From: Ferrimonas sediminum
GTDB lineage: Bacteria; Pseudomonadota; Gammaproteobacteria; Enterobacterales; Shewanellaceae
Assembly: GCF_900100175.1 (NCBI RefSeq)
Contig: NZ_FNEM01000008.1
Coordinates: forward strand, 62,001 to 126,000
Length of the DNA stretch: 64,000 nt
Reading direction: 5' to 3'
Under the pieces are notes generated by a model. The model was given only the letters and a program-made list of their open reading frames with translations. It did not search any database and was not told the DNA's origin. The translations under genes and the position numbers were made by a program. Positions 28,502 through 37,597 of the stretch are shown here, piece after piece; position 1 is the stretch's first letter, and each line of letters starts with the position of its first letter.

Positions 28502-31500
28502 TACCGCAGTGAAACGGCCGGTGGTGGCCATGGTGCTCAGCGCGCTGCTGTGCGTGTTCGGACTGGTGTCGGTGTCCAAACTGGCGGTGCGCGAGATGCC
28601 GGATGTGGAAAACCCGGTGGTGACCATCATGACCCGCTATGACGGGGCGTCGGCATCGATCATGGAGAGCCAGGTCACCTCCAATCTGGAGGACCAGTTG
28701 TCCGGGATCAGCGGCGTCAAAGAGATCACTTCGGTGACTCGCAACGGCAACTCCCGCATCACCATTGAGTTCGAGTTGGGCTGGAATCTGACCGAAGGGG
28801 TCAGTGATGTCCGTGATGCGGTCGCCAGAGCCCAGCGCTCTCTGCCCGATGAGGCCGACGAGCCCGTAGTGTCCAAGGACAACGGCACCGGCGAACCCTC
28901 GGTGTACGTGAACCTGAGCTCGACCCTGATGGATCGTACCGAGTTGACCGATTACGCCCAACGGGTGGTGGAGGATCGACTCAATCTGGTCAGTGGCGTC
29001 AGTTCGGTGCAGTTGGCCGGCGGTTTGTACAAGGTGATGTACGTCAAGCTGGATCCGATGCGCATGGCCGGGCGCCAGATCACCAGCAGCGACATTGTGG
29101 CGGCGCTGAGGGCGGAAAACCTGGAGAGTCCCGGGGGGGAAGTGCGTAACGATGCTTTGGTGATGCCGGTGCGCACCCAACGGTTGTACGCCCAGTCCCG
29201 GGATTTTGAGTACCTGGAGGTGGGGCGCAGTGACGACGACAGCCCCATCTACCTGAAAGATGTCGCCGATGTGGCTATCGGCGCCGAAAATGAAAGCTCC
29301 AGCTACAAAAGCAACGGCATTGCCAACGTCAGTCTCGGGGTGGTGCCGCAGTCTGACGCCAATCCACTGAAAGTGGCTCAGGATGTGCGCCTGGAGGTGG
29401 AACGGATGCAGGCGTTCCTGCCGGATGAAACCCAATTGCAGGTTGATTATGACTCCACGGTGTTCATCAGCGAGTCCATCTCCGAGGTATACGCTACCCT
29501 GATGATCACCGGGGGGCTGGTGGTGCTGGTGCTGTACCTGTTCATCGGCCAGGCCCGGGCGACGCTGATTCCTGCGGTGACCGTTCCGGTATCGCTGATT
29601 GCGGCTTTTATCGGCGCCTACGTTTTTGGCTACTCCATCAACCTGCTGACCCTGATGGCGCTGATTCTGGCCATCGGTTTGGTGGTGGACGACGCCATTG
29701 TGGTGGTGGAGAACATCTATCACCACATCGAAAAGGGCACACCGCCGTTGCTGGCGGCGTACCGGGGTACCAAGGAGGTCGGGTTTGCGGTGCTGGCCAC
29801 CACCTTGGTGCTGGTGATGGTGTTCCTGCCGATCTCCTTTATGGACGGCATGGTCGGGCTGCTGTTTACCGAGTTTTCGGTGATGCTGTCACTGTCGGTG
29901 ATCTTCTCGACCCTGATCGCCCTGACGCTGACGCCGGTACTGGGCACCCGCCTGCTGCGGCCGAACCCCAAGCCCAATGCGCTGACACGTGGGGTCGACG
30001 GGCTGTTTACCGCTTTGGAGCGAGGCTACCGCAGGCTGCTGGCCTACTGCCTGAAGTGGCGGTTGGCGGCACCTGCGGTGATTGTGGCCTGCGTACTCGG
30101 CAGTGGCTGGCTGATGCAACAGGTGCCGGCTCAGCTGGCGCCGCAGGAGGACCGGGGGGTGCTGTTTGCCTTTGTTAAGGGGGCAGAAGGCACCAGCTTT
30201 AACCGCATGTCTGCCAACATGGATCAGATTGAGCAGCGGCTGCTGCCGTTGCTGGGGCAGGGGGTATTGAAGTCATTCAGTACCGAGACGCCGGCCTTTG
30301 GCGGACGTACCAGTGATCAGATCGGGTTTGTGATCATGCAGCTGGAGGACTGGCAGGATCGTGACATCAGTGCCCAGCAGGCACTGGGGTTGATCAGCCG
30401 GACATTGAGCGATCTGCCCGATGTGATGGTGCGGCCGATGATGCCCGGTTTCCGGGGGCGATCCAGTGAGCCGGTTCAGTTCGTGCTTGGAGGTACCGAC
30501 TATCAGGAGTTGTTTGTCTGGGCCCAGCAGTTGCTGCACCTGGCCGAGGACAGCCCCTTTATGAATGGTGTGGAACTCGATTACGCCGAAACCACCCCGG
30601 AACTGGTGGTGGAGGTCGACAGGAAGCGGGCGGCAGAGCTGGGGATCTCGGTGGCCGAGGTGTCCGACACCCTGGAGATCATGCTCGGCGGACGCAGCGA
30701 AACCACCTTTGTCGACCGTGGTGAAGAGTACGATGTGTACCTGCGCGGCGACGAAAATGCCTTCAACGCCAGCAGTGATCTCAGCCGCATCTACCTGCGG
30801 GCCGCCAACGGCGAGTTGGTCACGCTCAATACCCTGGCCAGCTTGACCGAGGTGGCGTCGGCGCAGCGGCTTGGGCATACCGATAAGCGAAAATCCATTG
30901 TCCTCAAGGCCAATCTCAGCGACGGTTATACACTGGGACAGGCGCTGGATTACCTGGAGCAGCTGGCCATCGATAAGTTGCCCAAGGAGATCACCGTCGG
31001 TTACACCGGTGAGTCTAAGGACTTCAAGGAGAATCAGTCCAGTACCGTGATGGTATTCGGTCTGGCGCTGCTGGTGGCTTATCTGGTGCTGGCGGCCCAG
31101 TTTGAGAGCTTTATCAATCCGCTGGTGGTGATGCTGACGGTGCCTATGGGGATCTTCGGTGCCCTGGCCGGGTTGTACCTCACCGGCCAGGGACTGAACC
31201 TCTACAGCCAGATTGGCATGATCATGCTCATCGGTATGGTGACCAAAAACGGCATTCTGATTGTCGAGTTTGCCAACCAGTTGCGGGATCGGGGCATGGC
31301 ATTTGAACAGGCGATAACCGATGCCGCCTGTCGCCGACTGCGCCCCATCATGATGACCGCCCTGACCACTCTGGCCGGTGCCATTCCGCTGATTCTCTCC
31401 AGTGGCGCCGGGGCCGAGAGCCGCATTGCGGTAGGAACCGTGGTGTTTTTTGGCATGGCGTTTGCCTCGGTAGTGACACTGATGGTGATTCCGGCCATGT

Positions 31501-31586
31501 ACCGGTTGATTGCCGCATCGACCCGCTCACCTGGGTTTGTAGCACAGCGGCTGGCTGCGCAGCAGACGGCGGAGCAAGGGGACTGA
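28488..31586 (+). CDS. RND multidrug efflux pump (HAE1 type)
   Basis: A 1032-residue proton-driven pump with the twelve-segment RND layout and two large periplasmic loops. The proton-relay motif LAIGLVVDDAIVVVENIYHH (about residues 395-415) carries the two adjacent Asp residues. The second transmembrane block shows GMVTKNGILIVEFANQLRD and RRLRPIMMTALTTLAGAIPL, both typical. The length matches MexK/VexF-like pumps rather than metal pumps, and the DD motif fits drug export. AGGAG sits nine bases before the ATG. A strong terminator follows at 31613. The substrate is unknown. Confidence 0.95.
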   Translation: MWLSDTAVKRPVVAMVLSALLCVFGLVSVSKLAVREMPDVENPVVTIMTRYDGASASIMESQVTSNLEDQLSGISGVKEITSVTRNGNSRITIEFELGWNLTEGVSDVRDAVARAQRSLPDEADEPVVSKDNGTGEPSVYVNLSSTLMDRTELTDYAQRVVEDRLNLVSGVSSVQLAGGLYKVMYVKLDPMRMAGRQITSSDIVAALRAENLESPGGEVRNDALVMPVRTQRLYAQSRDFEYLEVGRSDDDSPIYLKDVADVAIGAENESSSYKSNGIANVSLGVVPQSDANPLKVAQDVRLEVERMQAFLPDETQLQVDYDSTVFISESISEVYATLMITGGLVVLVLYLFIGQARATLIPAVTVPVSLIAAFIGAYVFGYSINLLTLMALILAIGLVVDDAIVVVENIYHHIEKGTPPLLAAYRGTKEVGFAVLATTLVLVMVFLPISFMDGMVGLLFTEFSVMLSLSVIFSTLIALTLTPVLGTRLLRPNPKPNALTRGVDGLFTALERGYRRLLAYCLKWRLAAPAVIVACVLGSGWLMQQVPAQLAPQEDRGVLFAFVKGAEGTSFNRMSANMDQIEQRLLPLLGQGVLKSFSTETPAFGGRTSDQIGFVIMQLEDWQDRDISAQQALGLISRTLSDLPDVMVRPMMPGFRGRSSEPVQFVLGGTDYQELFVWAQQLLHLAEDSPFMNGVELDYAETTPELVVEVDRKRAAELGISVAEVSDTLEIMLGGRSETTFVDRGEEYDVYLRGDENAFNASSDLSRIYLRAANGELVTLNTLASLTEVASAQRLGHTDKRKSIVLKANLSDGYTLGQALDYLEQLAIDKLPKEITVGYTGESKDFKENQSSTVMVFGLALLVAYLVLAAQFESFINPLVVMLTVPMGIFGALAGLYLTGQGLNLYSQIGMIMLIGMVTKNGILIVEFANQLRDRGMAFEQAITDAACRRLRPIMMTALTTLAGAIPLILSSGAGAESRIAVGTVVFFGMAFASVVTLMVIPAMYRLIAASTRSPGFVAQRLAAQQTAEQGD

Positions 31587-31612
31587 GCCTGAACGACTGG
31601 ACAGTGACAATC

Positions 31613-31640
31613 AAGAGCGGCCTGGCCGCTCTTTTTTTTG
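31613..31640 (+). terminator. Intrinsic terminator of the RND operon
   Basis: AAGAGCGGC-CTG-GCCGCTCTT (9-bp stem) is followed by a run of eight T, 27 bases after the pump stop codon. This is a textbook Rho-independent terminator. Confidence 0.95.
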
Positions 31641-31914
31641 CCTGGTTGGTGCGCTTTGTCGCGCTGAAGACTATTCTTTTAATTTTTAGCTATTTAGTTG
31701 TGATTAGGCGCAGATTTGGCCGATAAATGTGGTACAAAAATAGACGGTGCACTCCCAGGTTGAGGCCGGAGTCACATTGAAGTTTGTGGTTAAGAAATAA
31801 CCTTGCTATATGGGTGGTTAGCTCGGAAATACCGATATGTAAGAGCTGGAGAAACGATTTTTCTGAATCATTAGCGGTATTTAAACTGTATTTACGATTT
31901 ATTGGAGCCATTAC
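31641..31914. promoter_or_regulatory. AT-rich leader region of nhaA
   Basis: About 275 bases of AT-rich DNA precede nhaA. It contains nested complementary segments (AGCTCGG ... CCG ... GAGCT, about 31820-31850) and several TATTT-like -10 candidates near the gene. A minus-strand frame crosses it but runs into the nhaA start and looks non-coding. I see no certain promoter or riboswitch fold. Confidence 0.3.
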
Positions 31915-33075
31915 ATGAAGACCGCCATTAAGAACTTTCTCAATCAGCAATCCTCCGGAGGCATCATTCTGATGCTGATGGTGGCGCTGGCCATGATCAT
32001 GGCCAATTCACCACTGGATGTGGTGTACGACGCCTTTTTAAATACTCCGGTTCAGATTCGGGTTGGTGCCCTCGACCTGGATAAACCCATGTTGCTGTGG
32101 ATCAACGATCTGTTGATGGCGTTTTTCTTCCTGTTGATCGGTCTGGAAGTGAAACGGGAGTTACTGCAAGGCACCCTCTCCAGCGTCAGCCAGGCGGCGT
32201 TGCCGACCATTGCGGCCATCGGTGGCATGGTGATTCCTGCGCTGGTGTTCCTGGCGTTCAATGCCAGCGATGCGACCGCTGCCAATGGTTGGGCCATCCC
32301 TGCCGCCACCGACATCGCCTTTGCTTTGGGGGTGTTGGCGCTGCTCGGCAGTCGGGTACCGGTAGCACTTAAGGTGTTCCTGCTGGCGTTGGCGATCATC
32401 GATGACCTGCTGGCTATTATGATTATCGCCCTGTTCTACAGTGGCTCTCTGTCTACCATCAATCTGGTGATCGCTGCCCTGGCTGTGGTGGGGCTGTTTA
32501 TTCTTAACCGCAGTGGTGTTCGCAGCCTGGTGCCTTACATGCTGGTGGGAACCATATTGTGGATAGCGGTGTTGAAGTCAGGCGTGCACGCCACCCTGGC
32601 CGGTGTGGTGTTGGCGTTCACCATTCCCCTGAGTAAGGATGAGGACGGCGACTGCCCCAGCGAGTTTTTGGAGCACAAGCTGCACCCCTGGAGCACCTTT
32701 ATGATTCTGCCGATCTTCGCTTTCGCTAACGCCGGTGTCAGCTTTGACGGCTTGTCGATGAGCGATCTGGTGGCGCCGCTGCCTCTGGGCATTGCCCTGG
32801 GCCTGGTGTTGGGTAAGCCGCTGGGAATATTGGGTTTCTCTTTTATCGCGGTCAAACTGAAGCTGGCCAAGGTTCCCGATGGCATCAGTTGGACTCAGTT
32901 GTTCGGTGTGTCGCTGTTGTGCGGAATCGGGTTCACCATGGCGATGTTTGTGGCGTCGCTGGCCTTCGAGGCAGGGGTCATGAATTACGGTGACCTGTCT
33001 CGACTGGGGATCCTGCTGGGATCGGCACTGTCGGCCATTGGCGGCTATATGGTGTTGAAGTCCACGATTAAATAG
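31915..33075 (+). CDS. nhaA: Na+/H+ antiporter NhaA (copy 1)
   Basis: A 386-residue electrogenic antiporter, close to the 388 residues of E. coli NhaA, exchanging cytoplasmic Na+ or Li+ for two protons. The conserved unwound-helix site is AATDIAFALGVLALLGSR, with the Asp equivalent to Asp133. The ion-binding pair is in ALAIIDDLLAIMIIALFY, equivalent to Asp163-Asp164. The C-terminal GIGFTMAMFVASLAFE, with the helix 10 Lys region, is also present. GGAG lies eight bases before the ATG. A second copy lies at 38985. Two NhaA paralogues fit a marine or haloalkaline lifestyle. Confidence 0.95.
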   Translation: MKTAIKNFLNQQSSGGIILMLMVALAMIMANSPLDVVYDAFLNTPVQIRVGALDLDKPMLLWINDLLMAFFFLLIGLEVKRELLQGTLSSVSQAALPTIAAIGGMVIPALVFLAFNASDATAANGWAIPAATDIAFALGVLALLGSRVPVALKVFLLALAIIDDLLAIMIIALFYSGSLSTINLVIAALAVVGLFILNRSGVRSLVPYMLVGTILWIAVLKSGVHATLAGVVLAFTIPLSKDEDGDCPSEFLEHKLHPWSTFMILPIFAFANAGVSFDGLSMSDLVAPLPLGIALGLVLGKPLGILGFSFIAVKLKLAKVPDGISWTQLFGVSLLCGIGFTMAMFVASLAFEAGVMNYGDLSRLGILLGSALSAIGGYMVLKSTIK

Positions 33076-33100
33076 GGAATTAGGGAATACAGAGGTAACT

Positions 33101-33481
33101 ATGAAAAAAGTAACAGCGGTATTGGCAGCGATTTTGATCAGTTCACCGGCCCTGGCCAACGACATCAACCTGGTTCAATGCCAGGAGGATCCCCGCGGTG
33201 ATGAGTGCCTGAACTACCTGCAGGGAGCGGTCGATGGAGCATTGGCACTTCAAAGTCTGCAAAAGACGGAGAGCCTGGCCACCGGCAGCATCAGTGAGCG
33301 GGCCCTGAAGTATCGCAGCGGCAAGCGTTTTAAGCAGGCTAACGATGCCATTTGTGAGCGTCAGTCGCCACAGCGGGATCAGATGGTATTGGCGCTGGAT
33401 GATCTGGCCAGCCAGGGATTGATCACCTCTCAGGAGGAGTTGTCCCAGGCTCTGGCGGAGCTGATGTCCTGCCGCGACTAA
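33101..33481 (+). CDS. Small secreted four-Cys protein, Rap1a/Tai-like pattern
   Basis: A 126-residue protein with a clear signal peptide (MKKVTAVLAAILISSPALAN). The mature part has four Cys residues, in VQCQEDPRGDEC, AICERQ and a terminal SCRD. The order CLNYLQGAVDGALAL ... ALAELMSC resembles the Rap1a/Tai immunity-protein fold (CLGYI.G..D.L ... AL...PC), which is small, periplasmic and disulfide-bonded. Known members neutralise type VI peptidoglycan amidases, but the fold also occurs in unlinked secreted proteins. GAGGT precedes the ATG. It follows nhaA by 25 bases and shares its terminator. No effector gene is nearby. Family assignment is tentative. Confidence 0.6.
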   Translation: MKKVTAVLAAILISSPALANDINLVQCQEDPRGDECLNYLQGAVDGALALQSLQKTESLATGSISERALKYRSGKRFKQANDAICERQSPQRDQMVLALDDLASQGLITSQEELSQALAELMSCRD

Positions 33482-33502
33482 TCGCGTTAACGTGATAAAT
33501 AA

Positions 33503-33528
33503 AACGCCGCTCACTGAGCGGCGTTTTT
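33503..33528. terminator. Bidirectional terminator
   Basis: CGCCGCTC-ACT-GAGCGGCG flanked by AAAA on the left and TTTTT on the right works in both directions. It ends the nhaA transcript and the convergent D-lactate dehydrogenase transcript. Confidence 0.95.
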
Positions 33529-33539
33529 GATGGCCGGGG

Positions 33540-36356
33540 TTAGGTGCGGGTGCACTCCTCCACCAGGTAGGCCAGGTGGCGATAGGAGATGCCACTTTGG
33601 CGGGTCAGGCCCATTTCACACATCCGGTTGGCGTAGTAGCCCTCACTGATCTGTGACGGCAGTTTGGCCTTGAGGTGGCGCAGGGCACTCTTGTTGATCT
33701 CCGGCTTATACAGCCCCTTCTCACCGGCAAAACCGCAACAATAGATGCCATCGGGGCGAACAATCTCATCGCTGTAGCGGTTGACGATGGTCTCCATCTT
33801 GGTGCCGGCGCCCATGTGGGTGGCGGTACAGCCTACATGCAGGGCCACGCTGGTCTTTTTCTTCACCGGCGGCAGTTTGTCCATGATGTGGTCGTGGATA
33901 AAGTCCACCGCATCCAGCAGGGTAAAGTCGATGTCACTGTCGGCCAGAGTCCGTTTGGTGCAGGAGAGGGCATCGATGATTACCGGGTGGCGACCGTTGT
34001 CGGTCATCTCCTTGAGGGCGGTGAGCATCTCGGTGCGCTTGGCATCGGCATTCTTGTAGTCGCCTTTGGACTCCCACATCTGGCCGCAACACAGGGAGCG
34101 GGTGTTGTTGGGAATGATCACCTGGTAGCCGGCCCGTTCCAGCAGGATGGTCATCACATCCGGCAGGGTGGTGCTGTCCGGATCTTCCGGTGTGGCGCCA
34201 AAGGTGCGCCCGCCACAGGCCGCGAAATAGACTACGGTGGGCTTGTCGCTGCCGTCCGCCGGGGTTGGCTTTGGCAGGTTGCTGCCACGGGGAAAGCTGG
34301 GATCCCAGTAGGGCACTTCCGAGCTGATCTTGCGGCCCAGATCCATGATCTTGCCGGTGACGGTGCTGCCGGTCAGTTTGTGGATGCCGTGCAGTACCTC
34401 GAAGCCGGTGGACAGTACCTGGTTGACGGCGCCGAAATGCTTGGCCTGGAAATCCAGTACTTTCTGCGCGGTATTGTCGATTTGCGGACCGCGTAACTCT
34501 CTCACCAGCATGCCCATGTTGTTGTCCACCGGGCAGGCGATGGTACATAACTGACAGGCGGTACAGGTATCGATGACGTCATATTGGGCCTGGGCGCGCA
34601 TGGTTTCAGCCCCCTGGTGATCGCCGCTCTGTTCCAAACGGTGAATCTCCCGCAGGGTGGTGATGCGGTGCCGAGGCGACATATTCAGTTCCGAGGTGGG
34701 GCAGGTTTTTTCGCAGAAACCACACTCGATGCAGCGGTCCACCCAGTCATCGACGACCGCCGCCTGCTTGATCGCCTTGACGTGAATCTCCGCATCCTCA
34801 TTGAGGATTACGCCCGGGTTCAGCAGCCCGGTGGGGTCGAAGGCGGCCTTGAGCTTTTTCATCAGGTCGTAGGCGGCCACACCCCACTCCATCTCGACAA
34901 AGGGGGCCACCGCCCGGCCGGTACCGTGCTCCGCCTTCATCGAGCCGTCGTATTTATCGATGACCAGTTTGGCGACGTCCTGCATGAAGCGGTCAAACTG
35001 GTCGATGTCTTCCTGGCGCTTGAAGTGGGGGGTGATGATGAAGTGGAAGTTGCCATCCAGAGCGTGGCCGTAGATCACCCCTTCCGGGTAGTTGTGTTTG
35101 TCGAACAGGTCGCTGAGATCCGCCGCCGCCGCCGCCAGATCTTCCACCTGGAAAGCCACGTCTTCGATGATCACCGAACTGCCACGGGGGCGCTCGCCGC
35201 CGATGATGGGGAACAGACCGGAGCGCATGGCCCAGTATCTGCCGTAGACGCTGGGATCGGTACTGAACTCGATGGGTCGTTCGGTATCGATGTGCTTAAT
35301 GGCATCGATGGCTTGCTGGGTATAGGCGTTGAGGGTGTCCGGATCGTTGGCACGGCTTTCAATCAGCAAAATGGCCGCGCCTTCGGGAAGATCCGACAGC
35401 CACTCGGGCATACCCGGTTTACCGGTAACCGCTTTGATGGAGGCCCAATCCAGTAACTCGGCGGCGGCAACGGCGTCGGTCTTCAGTGGCGGAATCGCCG
35501 AGGCGGCGTCCACCATGTTGTAGAACACCGCCAGGGCCGAGGCCTTGAACCTGGCCTCTACCACGGTGTGGTAGGTTACCTCCTCCACGAAGGCAAAGGT
35601 GCCCTCGGAGCCAACGATCAGGTGGTTGATGATGTCAAAGGGATCACTGAAATCCACCAGGGCGTTGAGGCTGTAGCCGGTGGTGTTCTTAATGGCGAAT
35701 TTGTGGCGAATGCGGTTGGACAGTACCTCATTGGCTTTGGTCTGTTCCGCCATCTCGGTCAGGGTCTGGATCAACTGGGGACACTGTTTCAGAAATGCCG
35801 CTTTGGAGGCCTCGTCGCCGGTATCCAGGTAGGTGCCGTCGGCGAACATCAGTTTGGCGCTGGCAATGGTTTTGTAGCTGTTTTCAGTGGTACCGCAGCA
35901 CATGCCAGAGGCGTTATTGGCGACGATGCCGCCGACCATGCATGAGGCCAGGGTGGCGGGATCCGGGCCGATCTTCTTATCAAAGGGTTTGAGCCGGGCA
36001 TTGGCATCGGCGCCGATGACCGCAGCACCCAGGGTGACGGTGTTGCGGTCATCACTGATGTGGATGTCGCGAAAGCCGTCGTAACCCAGGCGCAGCAGGA
36101 TCCCCTCTCCAACCGCCTGACCGGAGAGACTGGTTCCGGCGGCCCGGAAGGTGATCGGCGCCTGGTGCCGGCGGGCCACCGTCAGGGTGTGCTCCACATC
36201 CTGAATGCTGTTGGCAGTGACCACCAACTGCGGCACGATGCGAAAGTAACTGCCGTCGGTGGACCAGGCAAACCGGCGTACCGGGTCGTCGGTGACCGCT
36301 TTCTCCCCCAGTTGACGCTGAAGTTCATGCTTGATGGTTTGATAGTCGATGCTCAT
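33540..36356 (-). CDS. dld: Fe-S D-lactate dehydrogenase (Dld-II type)
   Basis: A 938-residue respiratory flavo-iron-sulfur enzyme oxidising D-lactate to pyruvate at the inner membrane. The N-terminal FAD-binding half shows FRAAGTSLSGQAVGEG and CMVGGIVANNASGMC. The FAD-oxidase C-terminal half follows. Two 4Fe-4S motifs come next: CIECGFCEKTCPTSEL and CTACQLCTIACPVDNN. Two Cys-rich CCG domains end the chain (SLCCGQMWESKG; YCCGFAGEKG). Length and domain order match the Shewanella Dld-II enzyme. Unlike that organism, no lldEFG or lactate permease is adjacent. GGAGG lies before the ATG. The related glycolate oxidase is a less likely alternative. Confidence 0.9.
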   Translation of the reverse strand: MSIDYQTIKHELQRQLGEKAVTDDPVRRFAWSTDGSYFRIVPQLVVTANSIQDVEHTLTVARRHQAPITFRAAGTSLSGQAVGEGILLRLGYDGFRDIHISDDRNTVTLGAAVIGADANARLKPFDKKIGPDPATLASCMVGGIVANNASGMCCGTTENSYKTIASAKLMFADGTYLDTGDEASKAAFLKQCPQLIQTLTEMAEQTKANEVLSNRIRHKFAIKNTTGYSLNALVDFSDPFDIINHLIVGSEGTFAFVEEVTYHTVVEARFKASALAVFYNMVDAASAIPPLKTDAVAAAELLDWASIKAVTGKPGMPEWLSDLPEGAAILLIESRANDPDTLNAYTQQAIDAIKHIDTERPIEFSTDPSVYGRYWAMRSGLFPIIGGERPRGSSVIIEDVAFQVEDLAAAAADLSDLFDKHNYPEGVIYGHALDGNFHFIITPHFKRQEDIDQFDRFMQDVAKLVIDKYDGSMKAEHGTGRAVAPFVEMEWGVAAYDLMKKLKAAFDPTGLLNPGVILNEDAEIHVKAIKQAAVVDDWVDRCIECGFCEKTCPTSELNMSPRHRITTLREIHRLEQSGDHQGAETMRAQAQYDVIDTCTACQLCTIACPVDNNMGMLVRELRGPQIDNTAQKVLDFQAKHFGAVNQVLSTGFEVLHGIHKLTGSTVTGKIMDLGRKISSEVPYWDPSFPRGSNLPKPTPADGSDKPTVVYFAACGGRTFGATPEDPDSTTLPDVMTILLERAGYQVIIPNNTRSLCCGQMWESKGDYKNADAKRTEMLTALKEMTDNGRHPVIIDALSCTKRTLADSDIDFTLLDAVDFIHDHIMDKLPPVKKKTSVALHVGCTATHMGAGTKMETIVNRYSDEIVRPDGIYCCGFAGEKGLYKPEINKSALRHLKAKLPSQISEGYYANRMCEMGLTRQSGISYRHLAYLVEECTRT

Positions 36357-36373
36357 TGCTTAGCCTCCGGTGA

Positions 36374-36392
36374 ACAGCCCTGAACGGGCTGT
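36374..36392 (-). promoter_or_regulatory. Hairpin just ahead of the dld ribosome site
   Basis: On the minus strand ACAGCCC-GTTCA-GGGCTGT (7-bp stem) ends about five bases before CGGAGG, the dld ribosome-binding site. It lacks a U-run, so it is more likely a leader stem that affects mRNA stability or translation than a terminator. Confidence 0.4.
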
Positions 36393-36582
36393 ATCGGTTG
36401 TTATTCCCAGCGTTTAAGACTTGGTTTTTAAGCTTAGTCGCTTATTTTCAAAGCTAATGACATTGTGCAGCGCGAAAGGATAACAAGGGCTTAATTCGCT
36501 TTGGAAAAGTGACTTAGATCGCTGTATTTGTGCTCGCAATGTGCTGGGTGGCAGGGTGACTACGCTAGGGGGTTAACGGTGA

Positions 36583-37422
36583 TCAGTTTGGTTGAATGAT
36601 CACCTTGATGTCTTGCGGCGCGGCGTAATAGGGCGCCGAGGTGATGAACAGGTTGATGCCGGTCTTGGCGTAGTCAGCAACATTGTCCCGGTTAATTCCT
36701 CCGGCCACGGACAGGGCACTGGTGCTGCGGGCCTGCCGCAGCAGATGCTGGGCCTGGCACACCTCATCGACGCTGAATTTGTCCAACTGGATGATGTCGG
36801 GGTTGGCAGGCAGCAGTGCCTTTAGGTCATCCAGGTCATCCGCTTCCACGGCAATCTTGTTTTCCGGGGCCTGGCGTTTCAGTTGTGCCACCATCCCGTT
36901 GACGTCATCGCCCAGCAGGTTGCGGTGATTACTGAACACCAGCACCGATTCACTCAGACCGGCCCGGTGAATGTGGCCGCCGCCGGCCAGCACCGCGGCG
37001 GTGGCCAGCTTTCGGGTGCCGGGAATGCTCTTACGGGTACAGGCTACCACCGCCTGTGGGTTGTGCCGCTGCACTGCTGCTACCATGTCGGCGGTGTATT
37101 GAGCGACGCCGCAACTCCACTCCAGCACCACCTGTACCGATTTCCAGCCGATGTGCAGCAGGTTGGCCGGACCTTGTACCTCGATCAGCGGCGTCATGGC
37201 GTCGACGTCGTCACCGTCACCGGTCCGGGCTACCGGCGACAGCCCAAGCTTGGTGAGCATTGCCATGGCCACATCGATTCCGGCCACTCTGCCGGGGGAT
37301 TTGCGGCTAAAGCGCATCCGGGCCGGCTGCCGGGTCAGGTTCAGGGTTCGGCTGGTGAGGTCGCCTCTGGGGGCATCTTCGAGCAACAGGGCGTCAAGCT
37401 CCTGATCGGAAAAATAGATCAT
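36583..37422 (-). CDS. modD: ModD-like phosphoribosyltransferase
   Basis: A 279-residue NadC homologue of the ModD group. Family features are DAPRGDLTSRTL near residue 18, RMRFSRKSPGRVAGIDVA, CTRKSIPGTRKLA (the KTxPG-like motif replaced by KSIPG), GGGHIHRAGLSESVL and a C-terminal VAGGINRDNVADYAKTGI. NadC makes nicotinate mononucleotide from quinolinate. ModD proteins lie mostly beside molybdate genes and have no proven reaction. No modABC or nad gene is adjacent here. GGAG sits seven bases before the ATG. I favour ModD over NadC from the DAPRGDLT and KSIPG motifs. Confidence 0.75.
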   Translation of the reverse strand: MIYFSDQELDALLLEDAPRGDLTSRTLNLTRQPARMRFSRKSPGRVAGIDVAMAMLTKLGLSPVARTGDGDDVDAMTPLIEVQGPANLLHIGWKSVQVVLEWSCGVAQYTADMVAAVQRHNPQAVVACTRKSIPGTRKLATAAVLAGGGHIHRAGLSESVLVFSNHRNLLGDDVNGMVAQLKRQAPENKIAVEADDLDDLKALLPANPDIIQLDKFSVDEVCQAQHLLRQARSTSALSVAGGINRDNVADYAKTGINLFITSAPYYAAPQDIKVIIQPN

Positions 37423-37597
37423 GGTAGGACTCCGGGCGGAATGGGGCGGCGCACCCAGGAGGGTGGGCCGAAGACGGACTCAGGCGCGGCTGCCAGCCTC
37501 GCTATCTGCCGGGCTGGCATAGGATAAGTCCAATTCTGTCAATGTTTTAGGTGTGAGATTCTAGGGGGTTGGCGTTTATGTCGCAACGGCGTGGATC

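Noticed and set aside
31690-31950. 86-codon minus-strand frame before nhaA
   Set aside because: It runs into the nhaA start, lies in AT-rich leader DNA, lacks a ribosome site, and its residue content looks random.
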